The notes below the pieces were generated by a model. The model saw only the letters and a program-made list of their open reading frames with translations, had not been told where the DNA came from and did not search any database. This document shows positions 23,014-30,255 of a DNA stretch of 34,269 nt, piece by piece. Origin of the DNA: Crocinitomicaceae bacterium (GTDB taxonomy: Bacteria > Bacteroidota > Bacteroidia > Flavobacteriales_D > CAJJDF01); the NCBI GenBank assembly GCA_024639505.1, contig JAHEIE010000005.1, positions 1 through 34,269 of the forward strand, in the 5' to 3' direction. The position numbers were made by a program, and so were the translations under genes. Position 1 is the stretch's first letter. Every line of letters starts with the position of its first letter.

Positions 23014-24087
23014 ATGAAGAAGATTACTCTACTTATTTCAGTTCTAATTTTTACTCTTTTAGCCATAAATGGATGTAAAAAAAATGACGAAGAACCAAAA
23101 AATGAAAATAATACAGTTACACCTTGGGAAGGAGTTGAAGGAGAAATAAGAACTTTCAATACTTTTCAGAATGAAAGATTAGCTTTTGGAGGTGGACACA
23201 ATCAAGCTTCATTACAAACATTTACTCTTCATGACGAACCTAGAAATGTTCGGAACATAAAAATGTATATCAAACTGCATTGTCCTACAGGTGGTTGTAA
23301 CGCTTGGGATGTATTTGCCAACATAAAAGTAAAGGACGATGCTTCTGGATTGTACTATGAAATAGGACGATTTATTACACCTTATGGAGTTGATAATTCT
23401 GCTTATCCCGATGGTTATGAAATTGACGTGACTGATTTTAAATCTTTACTAACTGGAAATGCTGAGCTGAGAGCTTACATAGAAACATGGGGTACAGATG
23501 GCTGGGAAATTTCGGTCCGATTTGATTATACTTTAGGGAAACCTGACTACCAATATTATTCTGTGAATAAATTATTGAATTACGATACAAATTCTCTTGA
23601 AGGAGTACCTTATGGTGTGATGCACGGCAAAGATTTAACTCGTACGGTAACGATTCCATCTAATGCAAGTTCTACAAGTTTGAGAACAATAATCACAGGC
23701 TGGGGACACACAACACCAGCAGATCCTGGCAGCGGAAGGCCTTGTGCAGAATGGTGTTTTAGAACTCATAAAATAAAAATTGATGGTGGAGATAAATTCA
23801 ATCATGAAATGGGTGCTTTGGGATGTTCTGCAAATCCTACAAGTAACCAAGCAGGAAATTGGCAACCAGACCGAGCTGGATGGTGCCCAGGAATGGCAGT
23901 ACCAGTAAGAACGGATGTTTTTGATAATTCTAAAGCAGGGGAAACTTTTAATTTTGAATATTTTTACCAACCTTGGTCAAGCAATGGAGGAAGTACTTCG
24001 GGAACTGTAGGAGCTTACTACGCTACTTCTTGTTTTGTAATCGTAAAAAGTGACGAACCTATTTCTAAACCAACGGTTGTAGATTAA
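23014..24087 (+). CDS. PNGase F-like peptide-N(4)-(N-acetyl-beta-glucosaminyl)asparagine amidase, lipoprotein
   Basis: PNGase F cleaves the bond between asparagine and the first GlcNAc of N-glycans. The 357-residue protein follows the Elizabethkingia (Flavobacterium) meningosepticum enzyme over nearly its whole length: YEIGRFITPYGV, EIDVTDFKSLLTGN, CAEWCFRTH and a GNWQPDRAGWCPGMAVP block. Predicted catalytic residues are Asp99, Glu157 and Glu246, with the same spacing (58 and 89 residues) as Asp60, Glu118 and Glu206 of PNGase F (58 and 88). Three cysteine pairs match: 90/95, 244/248 and 271/291. Unlike the secreted enzyme, this one has a lipobox (LLAINGC, Cys21), so it should be membrane-anchored. 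The ATG at 23014 is used rather than 22978 because it begins the signal peptide. It stands alone between minus-strand genes. Confidence 0.95.
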   Translation: MKKITLLISVLIFTLLAINGCKKNDEEPKNENNTVTPWEGVEGEIRTFNTFQNERLAFGGGHNQASLQTFTLHDEPRNVRNIKMYIKLHCPTGGCNAWDVFANIKVKDDASGLYYEIGRFITPYGVDNSAYPDGYEIDVTDFKSLLTGNAELRAYIETWGTDGWEISVRFDYTLGKPDYQYYSVNKLLNYDTNSLEGVPYGVMHGKDLTRTVTIPSNASSTSLRTIITGWGHTTPADPGSGRPCAEWCFRTHKIKIDGGDKFNHEMGALGCSANPTSNQAGNWQPDRAGWCPGMAVPVRTDVFDNSKAGETFNFEYFYQPWSSNGGSTSGTVGAYYATSCFVIVKSDEPISKPTVVD

Positions 24088-24095
24088 CAAAAGAG

Positions 24096-24884
24096 CTAGT
24101 CCAGCACTATTAATTCTACTCTCCGGTTCCGGAAATCCATGATATTGCCGAACTTGGGTTGCGTATTATTGTACCCTTTGTAAGTGAGCATTTTTCGTGG
24201 CACCCCTCTTTCAGTAAAGTATTTGTAAACCACAAAAGCTCGTTCAATCGATAATTCCATTTGGTTTCCGCAGCAAATATGCCCTGCTATTTCAATAGAA
24301 AGATCGGAATTTTCAATGAATATGGGAATAACCTGATCCAAAATTTTGGTTGCACCGGGCAAAAAATGAGCAGTTCCTCCATAGAACTGAACAGCCGGTA
24401 GTTCTATGGTTCTTCCAACGATAAAATCCTCCTTTTTTACTTCAACTTTTGGAGTTTTCTTTTTTATTTCCTTGTTCTTTTTACTCGAATAATAAGCTTT
24501 CATACGAACCCTTCGATTCTTATGTTTTGTGGTGTCTGTATTTTCAAAAACAGGATCCTTTTCTCCTTGGGGTACTATAAAAAACAAAGAATCTGGCAGA
24601 GTTTCTGGATAAAAAGTTTTTAAATGATTTATTCGTTTTTGTGCTAATTCCAAGTTGAATGTTTCGCTACCGTCCGAGTCTGTGTAACCTATCATTTCAA
24701 TTTTAATCAATTCAAACTTGCCTAAAATCTTCGCAAATACTTTCGCTTTTTTTTGTTCTGCACTATCCAATTCAAAACTCCCCGATTCAAAATAAAAATC
24801 ACGAGTAAATTTCTTGGGATTCTTTTGCGAAAAAGATTGTCCACTGAACAATGTGATAATGCAAAGAATAAATAACTGTCTCAT
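24096..24884 (-). CDS. Envelope protein with two OmpA-like domains
   Basis: The protein (262 residues from the chosen ATG) has a signal peptide (MRQLFILCIITLFSGQSFSQ) and two OmpA C-terminal-like domains joined by a Lys-rich linker. The first (about 25-130) has DFYFESGSFELDS, IGYTDSDGSETFN and LAQKRINHL, keeping the Asp and Arg used to bind diaminopimelate. The second (about 155-262) has GHICCGN...LSIERA with the GHxCC variant, so the Asp is lost and the Arg kept, and it ends NRRVELIVLD. There is no barrel or TPR part. It may bridge peptidoglycan strands or bind peptidoglycan by one domain and a partner by the other. An alternative start at 24902 would add six residues before the signal peptide. 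It follows the J-domain gene by 43 nt. Confidence 0.85.
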   Translation of the reverse strand: MRQLFILCIITLFSGQSFSQKNPKKFTRDFYFESGSFELDSAEQKKAKVFAKILGKFELIKIEMIGYTDSDGSETFNLELAQKRINHLKTFYPETLPDSLFFIVPQGEKDPVFENTDTTKHKNRRVRMKAYYSSKKNKEIKKKTPKVEVKKEDFIVGRTIELPAVQFYGGTAHFLPGATKILDQVIPIFIENSDLSIEIAGHICCGNQMELSIERAFVVYKYFTERGVPRKMLTYKGYNNTQPKFGNIMDFRNRRVELIVLD

Positions 24885-24927
24885 ACCTTTACTAACGCTC
24901 AAATTCTGTTTTTGTTTTGAACTAACC

Positions 24928-25785
24928 TCATTTTTGTTTTAAAATTTGATAAGCTTCCGAAATTTCTTGGAATTGTTTTTTGGCAATTTCTTTATTTACA
25001 CCGTTCATTACTTTGTCGGGATGATATATTTTCGCTAAATCTCTGTATGCTTTTTTTACATCAGCAAAAGGCGAGTTATCAGGAATACCAAGAATTTCGT
25101 AGGCTCTGAACTTGCTCGATTTACTCGTGGTTGTTTTCTTGTTTGCTCCACCCGTTTGTGTCCATTTTCGACTTTCCCAAGCAAAATTTCTACGAGCCAA
25201 AATTGAGTTCAAAACATTGGGATGAACTCTAAGTTTTTGAGCAATTTCGCGTACAATTTCCTCTTCTTTTTTGGACATGAATTGATCAGCTACAGCAATT
25301 TTCACAATCACATCCAAAAGGACAGTTGCATTACTTGACTCAAAAACTTGATTTAATTTACCACATGCTTTCGATACCGAAATCGTATCATTATCCTTTA
25401 TTTTCTGAAAATACCTGTAAGCTCTTTTTGCTTTGTAATACCCAAACTGACTTTTGAGTGAACGAATCACCATTTTTTGATCCTTTACAGTGATTCTGTT
25501 GTCTGCTCTCGAAATTATTGCAATTAATTCTACAATAGGTTTCAACCAATAACGGGAAGAACTCATGGTAAAAAATGTAATAATTGCAGATAAAATTCCT
25601 GCACCAAAAATCGAACCCATTATTGCAGCACTCAATGATCGTTCGGGTGGTAAAAAAGGACCATTTACTTTATATTCAATCGGATAAAACAAAAACAAAC
25701 ACACCACAAAGGAAATTAAGTAATTTAAAGTTGATTTCTTTTTAAAAAAATCAACTATTGGAACTGTTGGCTTCTTGGAACTCAT
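24928..25785 (-). CDS. Membrane-anchored TerB-like / J-domain co-chaperone (DjlA-like)
   Basis: The 285-residue protein (from the ATG at 25785) has two N-terminal hydrophobic helices (about 19-36 and 50-74), a helical TerB-like region (about 80-190, with ELIAIISRADNRIT and VKIAVADQFMSKKEEEIV) and a C-terminal J domain (about 225-285) with an intact YHPDK motif. This is the DjlA architecture: the J domain would stimulate DnaK at the inner face of the membrane. A longer frame to 25902 is not used because its first 39 residues are unrelated and MSSKKP is a natural start. It is divergent from the acyl-CoA dehydrogenase gene (120 nt between starts). Confidence 0.88.
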   Translation of the reverse strand: MSSKKPTVPIVDFFKKKSTLNYLISFVVCLFLFYPIEYKVNGPFLPPERSLSAAIMGSIFGAGILSAIITFFTMSSSRYWLKPIVELIAIISRADNRITVKDQKMVIRSLKSQFGYYKAKRAYRYFQKIKDNDTISVSKACGKLNQVFESSNATVLLDVIVKIAVADQFMSKKEEEIVREIAQKLRVHPNVLNSILARRNFAWESRKWTQTGGANKKTTTSKSSKFRAYEILGIPDNSPFADVKKAYRDLAKIYHPDKVMNGVNKEIAKKQFQEISEAYQILKQK

Positions 25786-25877
25786 AAAACGAAAGTAAGA
25801 ATAAAATTGCATGAGAAAAAATGGGGAATAATCGGTATTTATATAAAATTGGACTTTACATTTAATGAACAAAACCG

Positions 25878-25885
25878 TACATTTG
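25878..25885 (+). promoter_or_regulatory. Putative -7 element for the acyl-CoA dehydrogenase gene
   Basis: TACATTTG matches TAnnTTTG, 20 nt before the ATG at 25906. A TTT triplet lies 20 nt upstream in place of TTG. It fits the shorter start for the gene. Confidence 0.45.
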
Positions 25886-25905
25886 GATCTGAAAAAAAAC
25901 AAACT

Positions 25906-27045
25906 ATGAATTTCGAATTATCAGAAGAACAATTGGCAGTACAACAAGCTGCTAGAGATTTTGCTCAAAACTCTTGTTTACCGGGAGTAATTGAGAGAGA
26001 CAGAGAACAAAGATTTCCTGCTGAACAAATTAAAGAACTGGGAGAATTAGGTTTCATGGGTATGATGACTAGTCCAGAAAACGGAGGAAGTGGAATGGAT
26101 ACTATTTCTTATGCCATTGCGATGGAGGAAATATCCAAAGTAGATGCGAGTACCTCTGTCGTAGTTTCTGTGAATAACTCATTGGTATGTTACGGTTTGG
26201 AGCAATATGGAAGTGAAGAACAAAAGAAAAAATATTTACAACCTCTTGCCAAAGGGGAAAAAATTGGAGCATTTTGTTTGTCTGAGCCAGAAGCTGGATC
26301 TGATGCAACATCGCAAAGAACTACTGCAATAGATATGGGTGACCATTATTTATTGAATGGAACTAAAAACTGGATTACAAACGGAAATTCTGCCTCTACT
26401 TACCTAGTAATTGCACAGACTGATGCTGACAAAGGTCACAGAGGAATTAATGCATTGATCGTAGAGAAAGGAATGCCTGGTTTTGAAGTTGGTGCAAAAG
26501 AGGATAAATTAGGAATTAGAGGAAGTGATACGCACACTCTTACATTTAATGATGTGAAAGTTCCGAAAGAAAATAGAATTGGAGCTGACGGATTTGGATT
26601 CAAATTTGCAATGTCTACACTTTCTGGAGGTAGAATTGGAATTGCTGCACAAGCCTTAGGAATTGCTGCAGGAGCTTATGAATTAGCGCTTAAATACTCG
26701 AAAGAAAGAGAAACTTTTGGAAAACCAATTCACAATCACCAAGCAATTGCCTTTAAATTGGCAGATATGGCAACAGAAATTGAAGCTGCACGTTTGTTGG
26801 TGTACAAAGCGGCTTGGTTGAAAGACCAAGGTATGGATTATACCGAGGCATCTGCAATGGCAAAACTATACGCGAGTAAAGTAGCTATGGAAGTAACAGT
26901 AGAGGCTGTTCAGGTTCACGGTGGATATGGGTTCGTAAAAGAATACCACGTAGAAAGATTGATGAGGGATGCAAAAATCACTCAGATTTATGAAGGGACG
27001 TCTGAAATTCAAAAAATTGTAATTTCTAGAAGTATTTTGAAATAA
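25906..27045 (+). CDS. Acyl-CoA dehydrogenase (short-chain/butyryl-CoA type)
   Basis: The flavoprotein makes the trans-2,3 double bond of acyl-CoA in beta-oxidation, passing electrons to ETF. The 379-residue protein starts MNFELSEEQLAVQQAARDFA, as family members do. It shows the FAD/substrate motifs AFCLSEPEAGSDA and NGTKNWITNG, a middle beta domain with LGIRGSDTHTLTFNDVKVP, the C-terminal helical domain with RETFGKPIHNHQAI and the VHGGYGF motif, and the catalytic Glu in IYEGTSEIQ near the end. This fits the short-chain/bcd subclass. The longer frame from 25807 has no conserved residues in its first 33. A terminator follows at 27123. With the hydroxyacyl-CoA dehydrogenase at 13254 it gives two beta-oxidation-type steps in the window, but not as one operon. 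Confidence 0.96.
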   Translation: MNFELSEEQLAVQQAARDFAQNSCLPGVIERDREQRFPAEQIKELGELGFMGMMTSPENGGSGMDTISYAIAMEEISKVDASTSVVVSVNNSLVCYGLEQYGSEEQKKKYLQPLAKGEKIGAFCLSEPEAGSDATSQRTTAIDMGDHYLLNGTKNWITNGNSASTYLVIAQTDADKGHRGINALIVEKGMPGFEVGAKEDKLGIRGSDTHTLTFNDVKVPKENRIGADGFGFKFAMSTLSGGRIGIAAQALGIAAGAYELALKYSKERETFGKPIHNHQAIAFKLADMATEIEAARLLVYKAAWLKDQGMDYTEASAMAKLYASKVAMEVTVEAVQVHGGYGFVKEYHVERLMRDAKITQIYEGTSEIQKIVISRSILK

Positions 27046-27059
27046 ACGTAAGGTTTGAT

Positions 27060-27110
27060 GCGTTAAACATCATTGTCGCTCTTGTGAAGGCAGAAATGAC
27101 AAACAATGAA
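27060..27110. repeat. Possible REP-like intergenic remnant
   Basis: Read on the minus strand, the segment contains TTTGTCATTTCTGCCTTC, like the first half of a common REP-type repeat (GTCATTTCTGCCTTC with complementary arm); the second arm is degraded. CATTGTC and GACAAACAATG flank it as an imperfect inverted repeat. Only this copy and a related one at 28911-28936 are seen in the window. Confidence 0.25.
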
Positions 27111-27122
27111 GATCTAAAAACA

Positions 27123-27149
27123 AAATCCCGAAAACTCGGGATTTTTTTA
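27123..27149 (+). terminator. Rho-independent terminator after the acyl-CoA dehydrogenase gene
   Basis: AAATCCCGA paired with TCGGGATTT (9 bp), loop AAAC, followed by a run of T residues (27142-27148). It lies about 80 nt after the acyl-CoA dehydrogenase stop and 30 nt before the LOG-family gene. The run of A bases on the upstream side is too interrupted to call it bidirectional. Confidence 0.9.
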
Positions 27150-27179
27150 TGACTAATAACTATTTAAAATCAGTATATC

Positions 27180-27869
27180 ATGGGAAGAAGAACAGAAAGT
27201 AAAGAATGGAATGAAATAAAAACAAACGACAGCTGGGCGATATTTAAAATAATGGCTGAATTTGTTGAAGGTTATGACAAATTAGCCAAAATTGGTCCTT
27301 GTGTTTCTGTATTTGGCTCTGCCAGAACTCCAGAAGACAACAAATACTACAAAATGGCCGAAGAAGTGTCTTATCTCCTAACCCAGAATAATTATGGAGT
27401 AATTACAGGTGGCGGACCAGGAATTATGGAAGCAGGAAATCGTGGAGCTCGAAGAGGAGCAGGAATTTCTGTAGGTTTGAATATTGAGCTTCCTTTTGAA
27501 CAAAGTTCAAATCCTTACATTGATGAAGACAAATTGATTGATTTTGAATATTTCTTTGTGAGAAAAGTAATGTTTGTGAAATATGCTCAAGGATTTATTG
27601 CACTTCCTGGTGGATTTGGAACTTTGGACGAATTGTTTGAAGCATTGACTCTCATACAAACAAAAAAGATTGGTAAGTTTCCTATTATATTGATGGGGAA
27701 AGAATATTGGGAAGGAATGATAGATTGGATTATTAATACAATGCTGGGCGAAGAGAAAAACATTAGTCCTGAGGATATGGATTTAATCCAGATGGTGGAT
27801 ACACCCCAGGAAGCTGTTGATATTATCAATAATTTTTACAACAACAATATGTTAAGACCGAATTTTTAA
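27180..27869 (+). CDS. LOG family protein (cytokinin riboside 5'-monophosphate phosphoribohydrolase-like, TIGR00730)
   Basis: The 229-residue Rossmann-fold protein carries both LOG signatures: GGGPGIMEAGNRGA (about residues 78-91) and PGGFGTLDELFEALTLIQT (about 142-160), with the catalytic Arg/Glu pair typical of nucleoside 5'-monophosphate N-glycosidases. In bacteria these release the base from nucleotides; older annotation as lysine decarboxylase is wrong. The N-terminal extension SWAIFKIMAEFVEGYDKL is typical of the longer LOG subgroup. Its stop overlaps the start of the next gene by one base (TAATG). Confidence 0.93.
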   Translation: MGRRTESKEWNEIKTNDSWAIFKIMAEFVEGYDKLAKIGPCVSVFGSARTPEDNKYYKMAEEVSYLLTQNNYGVITGGGPGIMEAGNRGARRGAGISVGLNIELPFEQSSNPYIDEDKLIDFEYFFVRKVMFVKYAQGFIALPGGFGTLDELFEALTLIQTKKIGKFPIILMGKEYWEGMIDWIINTMLGEEKNISPEDMDLIQMVDTPQEAVDIINNFYNNNMLRPNF

Positions 27870-28363
27870 TGAAAACCATCACAATAATAGCTTTGGTGTT
27901 GAGCTTTGCCTTTGAAGGTAAAGCTCAATCTTTTTGTGACACAATGTTTGGAGAAAACTTTAATCTAGAATTTGGCAGTGAATTAGGAAATGGAGTACTT
28001 AATTTTAATTCAGATACTTTGAATTTTTTTCAATATAAAGAATTAAAAAATTACAATTCGATTATTTTGAACTGTCAGGATTCAACTTTTTATGTTAAAA
28101 TGTTTTTCACTCATGATTCCTATATGGATGACGATGAGACTTCGTCAAACATTTATACATCCTGGAATAAAAACATGAATGATGGAAAATGGAAAATAGA
28201 TTCTGCAAAAAATATAATCAGTTTCAAACTTATTGACACTAGCAATTGGTATCACTTTAGAATCGATGTAAAAGGTAAGAAAAACGACAATCCATTTATA
28301 ATTCATACATCTACAGGAGACTATAGATATTTAATTAGACTAATTGCGGTATTAGAAAATTAA
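27869..28363 (+). CDS. Unknown secreted protein
   Basis: I do not recognise a family for this 164-residue protein. It has a signal peptide (hydrophobic 3-14, likely cleavage after GKAQ, residue 20). The mature part has alternating beta-like segments (VLNFNSDTLNFF, SIILNCQDSTFYVKMFF, HFRIDVKGKK, YRYLIRLIAVLEN), two cysteines (Cys23 and one near residue 69) and an acidic patch MDDDETS. It has no lipobox or T9SS tail, so it is probably periplasmic. It is translationally coupled to the LOG gene, and its stop codon overlaps the stop of the convergent gene. Confidence 0.7.
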   Translation: MKTITIIALVLSFAFEGKAQSFCDTMFGENFNLEFGSELGNGVLNFNSDTLNFFQYKELKNYNSIILNCQDSTFYVKMFFTHDSYMDDDETSSNIYTSWNKNMNDGKWKIDSAKNIISFKLIDTSNWYHFRIDVKGKKNDNPFIIHTSTGDYRYLIRLIAVLEN

Positions 28364-28851
28364 ATCCAACTTCCTTCAATTTGTCTTTCCCAATCTGTCA
28401 AAAATTCTTTCTTCGAAGTAATCAAACCATTGTAGAATAAAGTTGATTTAGAAATATCTCCTGAGGCTATTTTATTCCTCAATTCCATAAATGGTAAGGT
28501 TTCTATATTTTCATTTTGATTGATTGCAACGAGCATTCTATCCATTAATTTTACTGCCAGAATTTGCTCCAATTCTTTCATGAATTTCACCGAACTATCT
28601 TGCGCTCTACCACACATTGTGTCTCCCTCGGTATCAGCAAAAATGGCAACAAATCTATTCTTGATTACTTGGAAACAACCTTTTACCAATTTTCCATGAG
28701 AATCCCATTGAGATAAAAATCCTTGAACATATTTTTCAATATCTGCGAGTTGACTCTCTGTAAATTCTTGATTGCTTGTATAAACCCAAGCTTTTGCTTC
28801 GTTTGCAATTTCAGTAAAAGGTGCACCTAAATTTATTGTTGTTTCTGTCAT
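28360..28851 (-). CDS. Conserved Bacteroidota protein (often mislabelled ABC transporter ATPase)
   Basis: The 163-residue cytoplasmic protein belongs to a family I recognise from flavobacterial genomes: AKAWVYTSNQEFTESQLADIE, FLSQWDSHGKLVKGCF, NRFVAIF, a C-G-R-x-x-D-S-S-V-K-F segment and LMDRMLVAI. Database entries often call it 'ABC transporter ATPase', but there is no Walker A, Walker B or ABC signature, so that name is not supported. Function is unknown. It usually travels with the Fe-S proteins and amidase found upstream here, so it may serve the same pathway. It is separated from the CCG protein gene by 108 nt. Confidence 0.75.
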   Translation of the reverse strand: MTETTINLGAPFTEIANEAKAWVYTSNQEFTESQLADIEKYVQGFLSQWDSHGKLVKGCFQVIKNRFVAIFADTEGDTMCGRAQDSSVKFMKELEQILAVKLMDRMLVAINQNENIETLPFMELRNKIASGDISKSTLFYNGLITSKKEFLTDWERQIEGSWI

Positions 28852-28910
28852 TTATATTCTACTTTTTTATTCAGTCTAGCTCTTTCTTTTGGTAATAATC
28901 CTATGAAATA

Positions 28911-28936
28911 GTTTCAGGATCAAATCCGGAATGACA
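28911..28936. repeat. Possible REP-like hairpin
   Basis: The plus strand reads TTCAGGAT-CAA-ATCCGGAA followed by TGACA, a 7-of-8 paired stem resembling the widespread REP-type element TCCGGATCAAGTCCGGAATGACA. A 5-bp hairpin ACATT-TTTT-AATGT on the minus strand is next to it. The gap 28852-28959 has no other feature. Confidence 0.35.
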
Positions 28937-28959
28937 CATTAAAAAATGTACTTAATCAA

Positions 28960-29751
28960 TTACAAATCCTGAGCTTGAGCTATTAACTCTGCTATATCCA
29001 TGACATGAACAGAACTTTCTTTTTCTGCCAGTTTCACTCCATCAGTCATCATTGTATTACAAAAAGGACAGCCTGTAGCAATAATGTCCGGCTTCACCTC
29101 CATTGCATCTTCAGTTCTTTCTATGTTTATCTCTTTATTTCCTTTTTCCGCTTCTTTAAACATTTGAGCACCTCCCGCTCCACAACACAATCCTTTTGTT
29201 TTGCATCGTTTCATTTCTACTAGTTCCGCATCCAGTGTTTCAAGGACTTTTCTTGGTGCTTCGTACACATCGTTGGCTCTTCCTAAATAACAAGGATCGT
29301 GGAAAGTAATTTTTTTTCCTTTGAAGGGTTTCCCATCTTCAATCCTCAATTTACCCGAATCAATCAATTCTTGAATCAGTTGAGTATGATGAATTACCTC
29401 ATAATTCCCTCCCAATTCTGGGTATTCATTTTTTAGTGTATTAAAACAATGAGGACAACCAGTCACGATTTTACTCACCTTGTATTCATTCATCAACTGA
29501 ATGTTTTGCATTGCCTGCATTTGGAATAGAAATTCGTTTCCTGCTCTCTTTGCTGGGTCTCCTGAACAGGATTCCTCTGCACCTAGCACAGCGAATTTCA
29601 TCTCAACTTTATTCAAAATTTTCACTATGGCCTTTGTGATTTTTTTTGCTCTATCATCAAAACTTCCAGCGCATCCTACCCAAAACAAAATATCTGGCGT
29701 TTCCCCTTTGGCCAAATATTCGGCCATCGTATTTACTTTTATTCCACTCAT
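28960..29751 (-). CDS. (Fe-S)-binding protein with two CCG domains (HdrD/LldE-like)
   Basis: The 263-residue cytoplasmic protein has two cysteine-rich CCG domains as in heterodisulfide reductase HdrB/HdrD and LldE. Domain 1: WVGCAGSFD, then ESCSGDPAKR (the usual CC is reduced to SC) and TGCPHC. Domain 2: FHDPCYLGR, LCCGAGGAQMF, TGCPFCNTMM. Domain 2 keeps a full set and could bind the noncubane 4Fe-4S centre; domain 1 is less complete. With the membrane dicluster protein two genes upstream it could form a quinone-linked thiol/disulfide or lactate-type oxidoreductase. It starts 3 nt after the HAD-like gene. No flavin subunit is present. Confidence 0.92.
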   Translation of the reverse strand: MSGIKVNTMAEYLAKGETPDILFWVGCAGSFDDRAKKITKAIVKILNKVEMKFAVLGAEESCSGDPAKRAGNEFLFQMQAMQNIQLMNEYKVSKIVTGCPHCFNTLKNEYPELGGNYEVIHHTQLIQELIDSGKLRIEDGKPFKGKKITFHDPCYLGRANDVYEAPRKVLETLDAELVEMKRCKTKGLCCGAGGAQMFKEAEKGNKEINIERTEDAMEVKPDIIATGCPFCNTMMTDGVKLAEKESSVHVMDIAELIAQAQDL

Positions 29752-29754
29752 AAT

Positions 29755-30168
29755 TTATGACTTAAAAACTTGTATTTTTTCATTTGAATCTACCAAATCG
29801 GTAAATTTCCCAGTAAATCTTGTTGCTCTTACTATGTGATTATCAACCCAGTGGTAATTACCTCCTCTTGGTTTTCCAAATAATATTCCATGATATTTAA
29901 AACCATGTTTTGCCAACCATGTTTCTGTTACCTCTCTATTTTCTTCTACTCGCGAGGTAAAAAAAGTTATTATATGTCCCTCTTCATACCATTTATTTAG
30001 TGTCTCTAAAGCATCAGGATAAACTTTTGCTGTTTCCATTCTCTCTGGTTCTTCATTGGGAATATCATCACAAATAGTCCCGTCTATATCAATCATGTAA
30101 TTTTTTATTTCTTCGGGTAACACAGGGCTGATGTGATTTCCATCTACTATTTTATCTTGTAATTTCAT
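29755..30168 (-). CDS. Small HAD-like phosphatase-type protein
   Basis: The 137-residue protein carries the HAD motif I at YMIDIDGTICDD (DxDGT, about residues 24-35), motif II-like FFTSR (about 69-73), a WLAKHGFKYHGILFGKPRGG segment with the motif III lysine, and HWVDNHIVRA as a weak motif IV. It has no cap domain. Homologues in Flavobacteria are sometimes labelled 'phosphoheptose isomerase', which the sequence does not support. It lies between the two Fe-S genes (3 nt from the CCG gene, 87 nt from the dicluster gene); its link to them is unknown. Confidence 0.8.
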   Translation of the reverse strand: MKLQDKIVDGNHISPVLPEEIKNYMIDIDGTICDDIPNEEPERMETAKVYPDALETLNKWYEEGHIITFFTSRVEENREVTETWLAKHGFKYHGILFGKPRGGNYHWVDNHIVRATRFTGKFTDLVDSNEKIQVFKS

Positions 30169-30255
30169 ACTACTTATTTATATTTTTAATATATACTGTC
30201 TGAGGGATTAATTTGGCAAATAGCCTATAACTATAGGAACGAGTATTTTTTGTTT

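Noticed and set aside
21005-23970. Open frames of 70-150 codons opposite anmK, marC and the PNGase F-like gene
   Set aside because: They lie wholly or mostly within better supported genes on the other strand and have no signal peptide, motif or promoter of their own.
28360-28851. ABC transporter ATPase
   Set aside because: The name used for this family in databases is not backed by any Walker A, Walker B or signature motif in the sequence.
29755-30168. Phosphoheptose isomerase
   Set aside because: The sequence has HAD motifs (DIDGT) and no SIS domain, so the isomerase name is not supported.
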